From Sphaerolaimus hirsutus (Eukaryota > Nematoda > Chromadorea > Monhysterida > Sphaerolaimidae): 64,000 bases of DNA. This document shows, one piece after another, positions 22,301-32,206 of the stretch. The notes beneath the pieces were generated by a model. That model saw only the letters and a list, made by a program, of their open reading frames with translations, was not told the DNA's origin and searched no databases. A program made the translations under genes and the position numbers. The stretch lies in contig OZ038459.1 of assembly GCA_964036195.1 (NCBI GenBank), positions 8,863,206 to 8,927,205 on the forward strand. Reading direction: 5' to 3'. The stretch's first letter is position 1. Each line of letters opens with the position of its first letter.

Positions 22301-25300
22301 TCCACGTTTTCACATGCATATCGGGTATCAGTTTCAACTCGCCAGTGTTAACGACGTTAATGGCATCTTCTGCCATTTTGTCGCATTTTACATACCACTG
22401 CGCTTTGAGAATCGGCTCGATCACGTCCTTGGACCGGCTGAAATGTATTTTTTATTGGTGGTAGCAGATCTGACCGGTGATCATACAGTTAATCCAGGAG
22501 TGCACAGCGGGGGCTGTTTGTTCACTGAGCCCCGCAAACGGGAGGGGGTTCAGCCACGCCCCCTCAAATTTCCCTACAGAGTGATAAAATGGTGCTGTGC
22601 TGAAAACGCTGCTGAATGGAAACGTTCTGCTGAAAATACCTTTTGTGTGGTTGAAAATTACGCGCAAATTTATTACACAAACGTTGTAAATTTATTTTAT
22701 TTATTTATTTATGCATTTTTCTGGTTTTACGCTGGGAAGGGGGGCTGCAGACCCCCCCATACGTCCTTGAATCAACAGTATCTATCCCTCCAGCCATAAG
22801 CTTAATCATACCGAGGATAAGTCAAAAACACAAACTCACCCGCAAATCGGCACGATCATAGGATTATCTTTGGTTTCCCTGTACAAGTTCAATTCTCTGA
22901 GCGCTTCCAGCACAGCTTTTCTACCCTCGAAGCGTTTCATTCCCTGCAAAAAATGGTCCAGATGCGGAAAAACTATGAAAATAAATGTAAATGTGCTCAT
23001 GAGATTGGGCCCACACTAGTTGATATCGCAAATTTGTGTCAACTAAATAACACAACATTTTTGTCAACAAAACTGTTAAGAATAATGTAAAATGACAAAT
23101 GACATGTTAAAGTAAACTTCAAAGTTTTCACTTTTACTTTTAATGTTTTATATTGTATTATACTTTCTTGTCATTTTCCATAACTTTTAATTTTTTTACT
23201 TTACCCTTAACATTCAACTTTACCCTTGAATTGCAATTTGTTAATTTACGTCACTCTTACTATTAACTATTACTGTGTATTAACTTGCAATTTTTCATTT
23301 TACTTTGCTGCCATCATTTATCATTTCACTTTACCTCTACCGGAAAGGGCACCAATTAACTTACTTCAAACCGTTGTCCACACTCTTTTGTCATCAATCC
23401 ATCATCACCTATACAAGTAACGAATTGAAGTCCATGCCTCACTCCAACTTCATAATCGTTGTGGTCGTGCGCGGGAGTGATTTTCACCGCGCCGGTGCCG
23501 AAAGTTACGTCCACCATTTGATCAGCTATTATGGACATTTTCCGGCCCGGTATCAAAGGATGGGTTAGTTGACGGCCGATCTGGTTTTAAAAAATATGTA
23601 AACGACTTGGTTTATTGAAAGTGTATTTAGCATGGTAGACAGTGTGGTTATTGCAAAATACCATAAAAATATTATTGTGTAAAGCAATAAAAGTTATGAT
23701 GTGGCGCAGTACTGACGTGTATTGCAAAATTTGTTATTTAACTTATAAGAGTCACCACGAACGGAAATACCGTAAATATATACCTACTCGAAATGCCCTT
23801 CCCCTCAAAATGGACAGTATGAATTTATAACCCCTCCCCCTCAGTTAACTCCACTAAAAATTATCACTCTGAAAAAATAAACCCCCTGGGGGTATTTCGA
23901 GGAAATACTGTAAGCAATTTGACAATTCTTGCCAAAAATCATAATTTACTTATTTCAATTTGACACACCGAAAAACCAATTTGAAAAACAGTCAACTCAC
24001 GAGATGTTTGTACCTGTCATCATCCGGATGCACTGCGACGGCAGTATCTCCGAGCATCGTTTCCAAACGCGTCGTCGCAACGACCACTTCCTCATCTGGC
24101 GTGGAAAAGTTCAGATGTGGCAACTTCTGACTTATGTTCAAATATGGCATGGCACTTGACTTTTTTAAACTTTTTTAAATAACTCGGGTATATGGATTAT
24201 TTTAGTAGAAATTACAACTACATCGTGGATTGCAAGCCATTAAATGTCCACAGTAGAGATAACAATACATTAAGTGCCACCTCATACATATTTATTATTT
24301 TAGCTCGAAACACTTAGCGGCAATTTTAAAAATCCGATTTCAATTTTAAAATGATCATTTTTCAAACAAAGCTGTTCAAAACCGTTTGTTAAGCCGGAAT
24401 TACAGCTCAGCGGCGTTTGACGTGAAATGATGACGTCGTAAAAATGATTACATCAAAACAGACGAAGGTACAGCATTGAAATTTCAGAATTAGATAGTTC
24501 TAGTAATTGTGTGTAATGTCCCAAAAAATTTTTATCAAAATTCATTATTCAAGTAGTTATTAATTTAACGTCAAAATTTTTTGGTGATGTAAAATGTTTG
24601 ACGTGAAATGTTGACGTAGAATGTGTAAATTTTGACGAAAAATTTATAACTTATTAAATAATAATTATTTTCTTAATTTTTTAGGACATTACACACAATT
24701 ACTAGAACTATCAAATTCTGAGATTTCAACGCTGTACCTATGTCTATTTTGATGTAATCTATTTTACGACGTCATCATTTCACGTCAAACGCCGCTGAGC
24801 TGTAATTCCGGCTTTACAACCCTAGTTGTGCCAAATTGCTCAGTTGACAAACTGATTAAATACTGAACTGACCAGAGTCATCGATTGGATACGCAAACAG
24901 AACAATGACGCCAAATTCGACCTTGTCCTTGTGGCCGGGAACAGACAGAAGCGTACGGCCGGCGAGCTCACGCTTCTCCACCTATGAGCAATCACGTTTG
25001 TGGCACGATTTAGTCGCACTTTCTAGACAGTCGCGTGGCAAAACGTCGATGCAAGAACGAGATGAAAAAAAGCTGTCTAACAGTGAAAAATATTGAGTTC
25101 ATTTTAATTGCAACATTTTACAAAAAAATTTTTTACCGGTTTTGCACCTCGCGTTTTCTAGACAATTCTGAAAAAAAACTATAAAATATAACTACAAAAA
25201 ATACAAATGTTAGAACAACCCATTGACCATTAACAATGACACCAGAGAACTCACAAAAAAAACTTCAAACCCTATCATGACTACAGATGACAAACCTAGT

Positions 25301-28300
25301 GATGTAAAAGCGCCATGGCGCTGGCGCCTGGCGCTAGCACCAAAGCAAAAAGCGCCATGGCGCTTGGCGCCATTTTGCTCTGACGCTTGGCGCTGGGGGT
25401 CGGAAAAGGCATGGCACTTGACGCCAAAGTTCTGGCGCTTTTTACACAACTAGACAAACCTCAATATCCGAAATGGCCGATCTCAGTGCACAGGACCAAT
25501 TGACAAGCCGGACACTTCTGTAAATCAAACCGGACTGGTGCAATCGCACAAAAGCTTCAGTGACCGCATTGCACATTTTCGTGTCCATTGTGAAACAGGC
25601 GCGCGACCAGTCGAAACTGCCGCCCAAGCATTTCAGCTGCCAGTAGATGCTGTCGCCTTTCCTGTGGGGGGAGAAAGTGAGATATTTATTTTATGTCAAA
25701 TTGTGTGTGTGGGCCTTATGGCAGGGTTGAAATATATAAATCGTAATCATGTAAAGAGAAGTTTTTCTATTGCGAATGTCGATGCCTCAAATTTTGAAAA
25801 ATGTCAAAGTTGATATCGAAATGACTTATTCACCATCCCATATTAAGGGAAGAGCGAGACACAGAAAACGTTTCAAACAGCACACCACGACGACTAAGGC
25901 TTATTACTAGTGTAAACCCATTACTCACGTAGACCCATTACTCATGTAATTCTACCCATTACTCATGTATACCCGCTACTCATCTATACCACAATGTATC
26001 TATATATTTACACACGCACATTGAATTTCTCAGTATCTGTGAGCTGCGGGGGAGGGGGTGGTACAGATGAGTAGCCCGTATACATGAGTAATGGGTAGAG
26101 TTACATGAGTAACGGGTTTACATGAGTACCAGCACAGGGTCAACACGAGAAAACCAACTCATTTTTCCACTTCCAAACTTCATCGACAAACTTCTCCCTG
26201 CCCAAATCGTGTCTGCCGAGCCCTTTCTCTCTTCTAAGTTTCTTTTCCACCACGACTTGAGTAGCAATGCCAGCGTGATCGCAGCCAGGCACCCAGAGAA
26301 CTTTGGCGCCGCGCATTCTGTGCCTGTGAGTGTGAAAGGAATTTTGATTATGAAATTGAGTTTTGAAAGAACATTATAATTGAATTGGAAAAGCAGCGCT
26401 CAACAATGGGGTCAACACACAGTCAATGGACAATGACACTTGATTTTTTTCAAATGATTTTTTATCGAATGATTTTTATTATCACGGGAGGAAACTCACG
26501 CAAGCACGCAATTTCACATTTCAAGCCGGTTGAAAAAATTTTTTTTCGTCCAACCCTACTCAACACTATGGGAAATCAGTGTAAAAAGTAGAAAGAGAAA
26601 GCAAATGCACCGACCATCTAACAATGGCATCTTCCACAGCGATTGTCAACGCGTGACCGAGGTGCAATTTGCCAGTGACATTTGGTGGAGGGATTACCAT
26701 GGTGAACGTGCCAGTGGCGTTTTCACCCTGAGCACAATGGTATTATTAATGCAGATAAATCAAGCTTTAAAAAAAGTTTAAAGATATGTACCACATATTC
26801 AGGCTTGAAGAAGCCAGCATTTTCCCACCAGGGGTACCAGGCAGCTTCAACGTACTTCGGGCTGTAGGCCGACGGAAGTTCGCACGCAACGTCTACATGA
26901 AATACATTTATTCTTTGTGGTGCTTGGGTGATTTCGATCGATTTTTTCCGTCAACTGACCTTTTTTCTCGCCCGGTTTTGTGCCACTCGCGTACTCGACA
27001 ATTTCCTTCTTGGCAACTGGTGCCTTTTTGGCTTTTGTTTTCTGCAACATGTGATAGGACGAAATAGGTTTTTCTTTTCATCAAAATGTTCACTGAAAGT
27101 GAAAACAGACATCGCTGTTCGACTGCATTTGCTGCTTTTTCTCGGCTTCCAATTTGGCTTTCTTGGCGGCGAACTTGTCCAATTTCGCCTGCTTTGCAGC
27201 TTCCTTCTTTTTCTGAGCCTCAGTCTTTGGCGGCGCGCCAACATCCGGCTGGCTTTCCCGCTGCAAGAACATTCAATACATTTTGACAAAAATGAACTCT
27301 GAAATTCGGGACTGCAAAATGCCGCACCGTTTCTCCATTTGCCACACATTTAACATTCATTTCACCACCTACCCCTCCGCAAAAATCACATGACCCGCTA
27401 CTTTTGGAACACGGTCGCCATTCGGACCTCTCTCTTTCACTAAACGACGACAAATTTCTCCGCCAACGATGAAAATGGTGCAAAGAAGCTGTGTAACCCT
27501 CGCTCGGCAATGGCGGCGCACAGGCGAAAAGCTTGGCGTCAGATTGACTGGGGGAGTGTCTGCAAAAAGATAAAACTGTTCTACTCTGTAGACACCACAC
27601 TTGGTATGGAAACCTACCATAACCCATTATTGCACGGCACACTCGAATTTTCAGTTGCAGTTCGAACACTTTTTCAAGGGCGGAATTCAAAAGGGCGGAA
27701 TTAAAAATGGGGGCGGAAACAAAAAACGTTCGAACTGCCCTCGATCTCAATTCCGCAGATGAAACGTTTGAACACTTTGCACAATGGCGGAATTGCCCCG
27801 GATTGTGCATGGGTGGAATTATTTCAGACAGGTAGGAAAGTGCAAAATGTCTGAACCACCCTTGGAATTCCGCCTTGGCGGAACTCAAAAACGTCCGAAC
27901 CGCCCTTGACAATTTTGAGTGTCAGTGCGCCATCTAGACAAGAAAACATTCGGACACTTTCTAGAGGGTGGAATTCAGTTTCGGTTTTCACAAATATGCC
28001 ACACGGTGAACTTCAATATCGATTAAACAAGTGGATATTACTAAAAAATTTCTCTATTCATTTTTGAAGATCTACCTATAAATTTTTTTTCACAAATATG
28101 TTTGGTAAGATAAATAAGATGTGTTTACCTTCTCTAAAGGGCGTATCTCTTAAGTCAAGGGCGGAATTGAAAGTGTCCCAATGTTTTTGAAACGTTTTGT
28201 TATGATATGCAAATGGACAAAAACTGTGTGAATTCATCCGGATTCGTGCGAATTTCATCCGAATGTCCTAAAAATGCGACATTTTTCCTAAATAAAAATG

Positions 28301-28870
28301 TTCGAACCGCCCTTGGAGTTCTGCCTCGGCGGAACTTAAAAACGTTCGAACCGCCCTTGAAAATTTTGAGTGTGCGGTGCGCCATTTGAATAATGAACGA
28401 AAATTGTACAGTTTTTTTTATCATAATATTTTGTTTTTTACTATTGAATAATTAATGATGAAATTCATCACACGATTATATTCATTAAATTATGGTAGGA
28501 CTTTACACATACTTTGAGGTCTGCCGAGTATACCACTCCCAGACCCAGTAAAATGTCAAATGTCATGGAAACTGTCAAAAGTTATGTAAAATGCTCTGTA
28601 AAAAAGCAAACAAGTTTACAGGACTTTCGACACTTCGCATGACATTTGACATTTTACAGGGTCTGGGTGCGCCCCGTGATGACGTGAAAAAAGTAAATTC
28701 AAATGGCAAAACGCACTAACCCGCATAAGTAAGCCTGCTTCTCTAACAAATCGTTGAGCTCCTCCACGTTTGCCATAATTCACGGCAAGTTGAGACACCT
28801 GGAAAGTTGCCAAAAAGGGTTTTTGGTGAATAAGAGTGAAAAATTTTCTTTTTCGCGTTACGACGCACAC
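13260..28870 (-). CDS. VARS1: Valyl-tRNA synthetase, complete, 25 exons
   Basis: Class I aminoacyl-tRNA synthetase that charges tRNA-Val in the cytosol. Exons in transcript order: 28870-28721, 27260-27111, 27041-26960, 26892-26792, 26727-26615, 26323-26159, 25661-25460, 24981-24873, 24095-24001, 23580-23365, 22943-22840, 22437-22279, 22108-21915, 21639-21569, 20033-19908, 19825-19624, 19429-19343, 19174-19083, 18755-18600, 18543-18488, 17383-17230, 14817-14689, 14391-14260, 13909-13760, 13337-13260. All are bounded by AG/GT and the phases sum to 1,091 codons. Visible motifs: lysine-rich N-terminal extension (~65-125), [19 protein letters not shown] block, HLGH as the HIGH motif (~183-186), CP1 editing motif [18 protein letters not shown] (~693-697), anticodon-binding region, and a C-terminal coiled-coil arm. 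Length matches family members that lack the N-terminal GST domain. Least certain are the first exon and the 14689 donor. Introns hold many MITEs. Confidence 0.95.
13567..13660. mobile_element. 94-bp hAT-type MITE in the last VARS intron
   Basis: TAGGGATGGCA and TGCCATCCCTA ends with duplications GACCCAGC at 13559-13566 and 13661-13668. The interior is T-rich AAAAAACGTT-like sequence. Confidence 0.9.
14440..14650. repeat. CGGCGGACC / CCTACCATAA family MITE
   Basis: TATACGCGGCGGACATCA ... CCTACCATAA ... TTATGGTAG inverted. Same family as 48915-49105, 55125-55318 and 59220-59425. Lies across a VARS intron next to the exon at 14391. Confidence 0.6.
14901..16808 (-). mobile_element. hAT-type element carrying a BEL/Pao RT fragment, copy 1
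   Basis: Termini TAGGGTGTCAAA and TTTTGACACCCTA with perfect 8-bp duplications GGTACAAG at 14893-14900 and 16809-16816. Both arms are arrays of the TTTCCGTTTTCCGG(C) repeat (14918-15185, 16590-16800). Between them on the minus strand lies a decayed reverse-transcriptase region of a BEL/Pao LTR retrotransposon, with no LTRs, primer site, gag or integrase. Inserted in a VARS intron (17230/14817). No hAT transposase, so it must move in trans. Confidence 0.9.
15200..16560 (-). pseudogene. BEL/Pao pol fragment, reverse transcriptase
   Basis: In minus orientation the pieces 16203-15826 and 15723-15415 carry BEL/Pao RT landmarks: the GIIE segment, [32 protein letters not shown], and a catalytic box reading YVDN where YVDD is normal. 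Stops and frameshifts break the frame. The fragment begins near the protease-RT linker and ends after the conserved YDPIG motif. It is a relic without known function. Confidence 0.85.
16858..17053. repeat. CACACTAGTT-family MITE
   Basis: GCGCAATAATAGTTGACATC on the left and GATGTCAACTAGTATGTGTG on the right are imperfect inverted ends. The interior resembles 62705-62930 (AAATTTACTA, CACAAAGGAAAG). Confidence 0.55.
17772..18464. mobile_element. hAT-type MITE, TAGGGTTGG family, full length
   Basis: TAGGGTTGG to CCAACCCTA, flanked by TGGGGAAT at 17764-17771 and 18465-18472. The interior (about 17880-18330) includes GCGCGCAAGCGCGCAATTTC and is related to the arrays at 33.7-38.7 kb. Lies in a VARS intron, 16 bp from the exon at 18543-18488. 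Confidence 0.9.
18868..18996. mobile_element. Short mariner-like MITE in a VARS intron
   Basis: CCGTATTTCTTCGAAATA to TATTTCGAGGAAATACGA between TA dinucleotides. Confidence 0.75.
19624..19825 (-). CDS. VARS1: VARS exon with the KMSKS loop
   Basis: The 202-nt exon starts [20 protein letters not shown] and carries the KMSKS ATP-binding loop, then the [14 protein letters not shown]...YPQGIP stretch conserved in eukaryotic ValRS. It is flanked by TTTCAG and GTAAAA. The preceding exon (20033-19908) gives [20 protein letters not shown], the usual partner segment of the catalytic fold. Confidence 0.95.
20102..20533. mobile_element. hAT-type MITE, CAGGGACGTAGCC family
   Basis: Ends CAAGGACGTAGCCAGG and CCTGGCTACGTCCCTG with duplications GTGCATTG at 20094-20101 and 20534-20541. 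Contains G/C hairpins, a GCGCGCAAGCGCGC motif and a GGCGCC block. It lies 69 bp upstream of a VARS exon. Confidence 0.92.
20615..21479. mobile_element. hAT-type MITE interrupted by a second copy
   Basis: CAGTGGCGTAGCCAGG to CCTGGCTACGCCACTG, with near-perfect duplications CAGAGATT (20607-20614) and CAGAAATT (21480-21487). It is split by 20846-21279. The one mismatch in its duplication fits an older insertion. Confidence 0.88.
20846..21279. mobile_element. Nested hAT-type MITE
   Basis: CAGGGACGTATCCAGG to CCTGGATACGGCCCTG with perfect duplications TCGCTGTA at 20838-20845 and 21280-21287. Sits inside an older member of its own family. Confidence 0.92.
22484..22775. repeat. Degenerate CAGGG-family hAT MITE in a VARS intron
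   Basis: Retains AATCCAGGAGTGCACAGCGG, CTGTTTGTTCACTGAGCCC, a GGGGGGCTGCAG hairpin and CATACGTCCTTG. The ends are eroded and no duplication is visible. Confidence 0.6.
23365..23580 (-). CDS. VARS1: VARS exon in the CP1 editing domain
   Basis: The 216-nt exon (72 codons, phase 0 at both ends) contains [20 protein letters not shown], the signature of the CP1 domain that hydrolyses Thr-tRNA-Val in ValRS. The acidic and histidine residues expected around TPAHD are intact, so editing is probably retained. Acceptor AACCAG, donor GTAAGT. Confidence 0.93.
23770..23910. mobile_element. Short mariner-like MITE
   Basis: TA-flanked CCGTAAATATATACCTAC to GTATTTCGAGGAAATACTG; interior like the other family members. 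Confidence 0.65.
24392..24813. mobile_element. Harbinger-like MITE with TTA duplication
   Basis: AGCCGGAATTACAGCTCAGC at the left is matched in inverse by GCTGAGCTGTAATTCCGGCT at the right, flanked by TTA at 24389-24391 and 24814-24816. The arms extend over 130 bp and include TGACGTGAAATGATGACGTC. TTA target sites are typical of PIF/Harbinger. Confidence 0.75.
25297..25452. mobile_element. hAT-type MITE inserted at a VARS splice donor
   Basis: TAGTGATGTAAAAGCGCC to GGCGCTTTTTACACAACTA with perfect duplications GACAAACC at 25289-25296 and 25453-25460. The right duplication is the exon/intron junction of VARS. The interior is GGCGCC-rich. Confidence 0.92.
25460..25661 (-). CDS. VARS1: VARS exon ending at a duplicated splice donor
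   Basis: The 202-nt exon encodes the block from [20 protein letters not shown] through [16 protein letters not shown]. In this family that is the stretch leading from the first half of the Rossmann fold into CP1. The last exon base and the first seven intron bases form GGTTTGTC, which is also the target-site duplication of the hAT MITE lying immediately downstream in the intron (25297-25452). An identical GGTTTGTC stands at the far end of that MITE. Confidence 0.93.
25900..26130. repeat. Foldback of CCCATTACTCATGTA arrays
   Basis: Four diverged 15-17 bp units on the left are answered by inverted TACATGAGTAATGGG units on the right, with ATCTATACCAC / GTGGTACAGAT inside. A related structure is at 53640-53930. 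Confidence 0.7.
26615..26727 (-). CDS. VARS1: VARS exon with the HIGH motif
   Basis: The 113-nt exon reads [20 protein letters not shown] followed by LHLGHALT. This is the ATP-binding signature of class I synthetases (HIGH = HLGH) with the PPPNVTG lead-in typical of ValRS. It is flanked by CAG at the acceptor and GTCGGT at the donor and ends in phase 2, splitting the Trp codon shared with the next exon at 26323. The next exon continues with the [12 protein letters not shown] block of the active-site fold. Confidence 0.95.
27590..28533. repeat. CCTACCATAA-family element with TTCGAACCGCCCTTG repeats
   Basis: Outer CCTACCATAACC (27605-27635) and inverted TTATGGTAGGAC with GGTCTGCCGAGTATA (28490-28533). 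Between them AACGTTCGAACCGCCCTTG-type units recur at least four times in both strands. Occupies the first VARS intron. Confidence 0.55.
28534..28673. repeat. CCCAGACCCTGTAAAATG foldback
   Basis: CACTCCCAGACCCAGTAAAA faces TTTTACAGGGTCTGGGTGCG across a short loop. Same family as the foldback preceding the peptide genes; lies 48 bp from the putative first VARS exon. Confidence 0.75.
28721..28870 (-). CDS. VARS1: Putative first coding exon of VARS, basic leader
   Basis: From an ATG at 28870 this frame is open for exactly 50 codons to a GTTAGT donor at 28720. It ends in phase 0, which is what the exon at 27260 requires. The 50 residues carry about a dozen Lys/Arg and one Glu, like a mitochondrial presequence. 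A second ATG at 28776 has a better Kozak context (A at -3, G at +4) but reads another frame ([14 protein letters not shown]...) and would enter the next exon out of phase at this donor. A pyrimidine-rich stretch ending in CCAG at 28801-28805 could also be an acceptor, making 28721-28800 an internal exon. Which start is used is not settled. Confidence 0.4.
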
Positions 28871-30364
28871 TTTAGAAATGGAATAAATATGAGCGTGAAG
28901 GGCACAAGCTAATGCAGACTTCTTTCGAGGAAGTGTGGACTTTGGAACATGATGAAATTGCGAACAAATTTTGCCACATTTTTATTTTTCCACGGTGGCC
29001 GCGTTCAATTATTTTGACAAAAAAGTCTAGAGCTTTCACGTTGATAATTCCTGAACTTGATAGCACATTTGCGAACTTTGAACGCTAAATTTACAAGTGA
29101 TGAGTATAAAAACAATTTATAGCACCCAAAATTGACTCTGTACACTGCTCTATTGTCCAGCAATTATTGCCTAAGAGCAGTTTTATATTGAAACGATTTT
29201 GCCTGTGTTTCAAGGCTGCCAAGTTTTGCATCCCCAGCACTAACTAATTTTACAAACAGAAGGACACTTTTTAAAGTTACTTAAATTTTCCTGGCGACGT
29301 GCCAAACATAAACATTGCCCAACCGACGTGCTTTTCAAACGTAAGCTCGCCGCTTGCGTTCGTAAGCTGCCCAGTATTTTCCATGTTTCCGCGCGTCCCC
29401 ACTCCATTTCACTTAGCGCATGTGATCGCATTTCGCATTATACGACGCAGCTATGCAATGCATGCATTTTTTTGCAGCCTGTTTTAGTGCGTTTCGATTA
29501 TGGGTTAGTATTGTAATGCGTAAAAAGCGGTATTCAAATGCGCTAGGGCGTCGTGTGCGACAGGTGGTCTGAAAAAGTATTGAACATTCGATAACGCGGT
29601 CAATTCAGTTGGTTTCTGGGATCTAAATAAGTTTTGTGATTAGGGTTCACTTTTATGTAAGTGCGTATTTTCATTTTTCTTGTGGTCTTTTGCTTTGTTG
29701 AGCATAATAAAATACCAGTGGACGACACCGACACATTTTCTAATTATTACTATTTCTCTCATAAACCCGCAATGTAGGTAATCCCGGGCATTTCATTGTC
29801 TACTGGAGACGCACACAACAACAAGGTTTCCACATTTATCATTCATCTGGACAGGTTGTAGTGTTTTTCTAGTGCAGCTAGTGTTTTTCTCACAGTGTAT
29901 AAGGAAAGTTGTGTGCTTGTGTTGTATTTTTGTGTGGTTTAAGTGTGTATTTATTCATATTTATGTCCTGCCTGTGAAACTGATATGCTTTTCTCAATAT
30001 TTATGAATTATTGCCAGTATCACCACTAAGGGAACACCAAAAATACCGCAAATTTTTCTCACAAAAATGTCCAGTATTTAGCGACGCTAAATAAATATAT
30101 GGTAAATAGTTTGGGTCAAGCGTAACGGTATTTCCGCAAAAACACAAAAATCTTTGCGCAAAACCTGTGCCCTACTGGCCCTTTCAAATCGGCGCATAAT
30201 CAACAGATTCCCGCAGTGGGGCGTTTTGAAATTGAAATGTTTTTGATGGATGATCTGCCATATTCAGGACATCAAAGTGTTGTTTAATAGAGATAAGCCC
30301 AAGAGATAAGGACTGTTTTTATGCTTGGCAGTGCTGCGGGCTGCTGCTGCCACTTGTAAATTGT
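28871..30364. other. Upstream of VARS; no gene recognised
   Basis: This should hold the VARS promoter and any 5' untranslated exons. 29290-29640 is somewhat richer in GC and CpG than its surroundings, but no TATA box, initiator or coding frame stands out. Confidence 0.35.
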
Positions 30365-30372
30365 TGTGAACC

Positions 30373-30895
30373 CAGGGTCTCCTATGGGGGTTTGGGGGGC
30401 GGGGGGGAGTGGGTTACCCGCCCCAAACCGCCCAGCTATCTATCCCAGTGGCCGCTCAGCTATGTATCTATCCTGGAGGCAAAATGTTAGGCTACTACAC
30501 CCTAACCCCCCCCCCTAATCGCTCAGCTATATACCTATCTGGAGCGATTTTTGAGAAACGATGCCTCAATTTTCGCTAAAAATCACTATTTTTCATACCA
30601 TTTTATAGATCTAAATCCTCAAAATCCTCCAAAATCACTAGCTCTTGTTCCTATTTACCTATTTTCAGATATTTTCAGTACTATATCTCTTGTATACCCA
30701 TTTTGAGCTATTTTACACCTACTTTTAGCGATTTTTATCCCCTTTCTTCCTTCTACACTTCTTATTTCTGAAAAAGCCTGTATATCGAAGCGCACCAACC
30801 CACCCCCAATTTTTTTCTCCAGCTATCTATCTATCCCGAAGGCCGCTCAGCCAACTATCCAACCCCCCGGAGAGTCAAAACCTAGGAGACCCCTG
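30373..30895. mobile_element. hAT-type MITE, CAGGGTCTCCTA family
   Basis: CAGGGTCTCCTATGG to CTAGGAGACCCCTG, flanked by TGTGAACC (30365-30372) and TGTGAATC (30896-30903). Contains CAGCTATCTATCC motifs. Diverged relatives occur near 4680-4780, 39000-39400 (across the gap), 48590-48720 and 61380-61690. Confidence 0.8.
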
Positions 30896-31084
30896 TGTGA
30901 ATCTGCCTCAAGTGTAACAATATCGCATCTCTTCAACTATAACTAAATAATTTTGTCCCTCGGTTCATTCACATAACTCTAATAGCAAAACATCTCAGTG
31001 GTAAATATAAGAAAACCTACCAGTTTATTCGTTAAAAACATTATCCAAATGTGCTTTCCTACCCCGTAAGATCCAGTATAACGA

Positions 31085-31218
31085 TGGAAAAAGAGCCATG
31101 GCGCTTTTCGTGACCCCAGCGCCAAGCGCCACAGCAAATTAGCGCCAAAAAGCTCGATGGCGCCTTTACCTTTGGCGCTAGCGCCAGGCGCCAGTGCCAT
31201 GGCGCTTTTCCATCACTA
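31085..31218. mobile_element. Short GGCGCC hAT-type MITE
   Basis: TAACGATGGAAAAAG to CTTTTCCATCACTA. The flanks share TCCAGT, a decayed duplication. Confidence 0.6.
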
Positions 31219-31219
31219 G

Positions 31220-32206
31220 TCCAGTGGCCCACAAAGTCTGGACAATGAAAATACGTAGGTACAGAATGGTGTATTTACCCTCGTATTTTACCTTGAAAAA
31301 AATTATTTGCCTGGTTTTCTTCATACTTTTGACATTGACATTACTTCTGTCATTTCACATGTTGTCACTTGCACAGCTGTACATTTTGGGACGCAATGAA
31401 CTATAAAATAATGTTCAGCGTTTCACTGCACTCATATTTTATGTAGGAGGGTGGTGTTAGTTCATGTTTTTCCATTTGTATATGTATTTCTTTACGTGTT
31501 CTCTATTCATTACCAATGCAACTGTAGAGTGCAGGACATCACATTTTTCATTTGTCCACCAAACCAAACACATTGAGCACCCCATGAAAATGTTAAACCC
31601 TTAACATCAAGTTCAAATGAAGGCAACAACAAACTCGCTGCACAAGTAAGCCGTGATTTACATCATGCAGCATTTCAATTGAACACTTCTATTGGATGGT
31701 GTGTACGCTTTGCAGCTTGTGCATGGCTATCTACACGTGTTTCCTTGTGTGTGCGCTGGGACGAAATTATATAAGTCCGACTAGGGATGAAAAAAAAACT
31801 TTTTTTAAATTGTAAAAAATGGCATAAAAACCAATGAAAAATACCGTGCTTGCGTTTTTTTAAACAAAGTTTTTTTTTACGGTTGAAAACTCCGGACATA
31901 CCTCAAGTGATCCATCTATAGATTAGTTGTTGTAAATATAAAATTTTAATTGTACGTGATAAGATTAGTTCTAATTCTACAAAAATCACGTGGTATACAC
32001 TCATCAGTTCAGTTTCAACAAAAACACGACCGGTACAAAATAAATGCATAAAAAATGGAACCGAGCGCCACCTTTCCCAACATGAATCACAATTCCGTTC
32101 GAAATGAAATGCACACGCGGGAAGTGCATGCGCTTTCTGCCCTGGTCCCAGAATCAATTTGAACGTAGGGCGCAGGTAAGGCGCCTGACTCGCGGCTAAA
32201 GCGCCA
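31220..32206. other. AT-rich interval without recognisable gene
   Basis: No family-like coding frame. A TAGGGATGAAAAAA fragment near 31782-31890 belongs to the TAGGGTTGG/TAGGGATGG repeat group. Confidence 0.35.

Noticed and set aside
25900..26130. CRISPR-like array
   Set aside because: Units are adjacent, diverged and arranged in inverted arms, without unique spacers, in a eukaryotic intron.
27369..27912. Open frames of 83 and 230 codons in the first VARS intron
   Set aside because: They cross the TTCGAACCGCCCTTG repeat and the VARS exon at 27111-27260 in the wrong frame; no family resemblance.
28721..28776. VARS start at ATG 28776 ([14 protein letters not shown])
   Set aside because: Good Kozak context, but it reaches the GTTAGT donor in phase 2 while the next exon needs phase 0. 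Kept only as an alternative.
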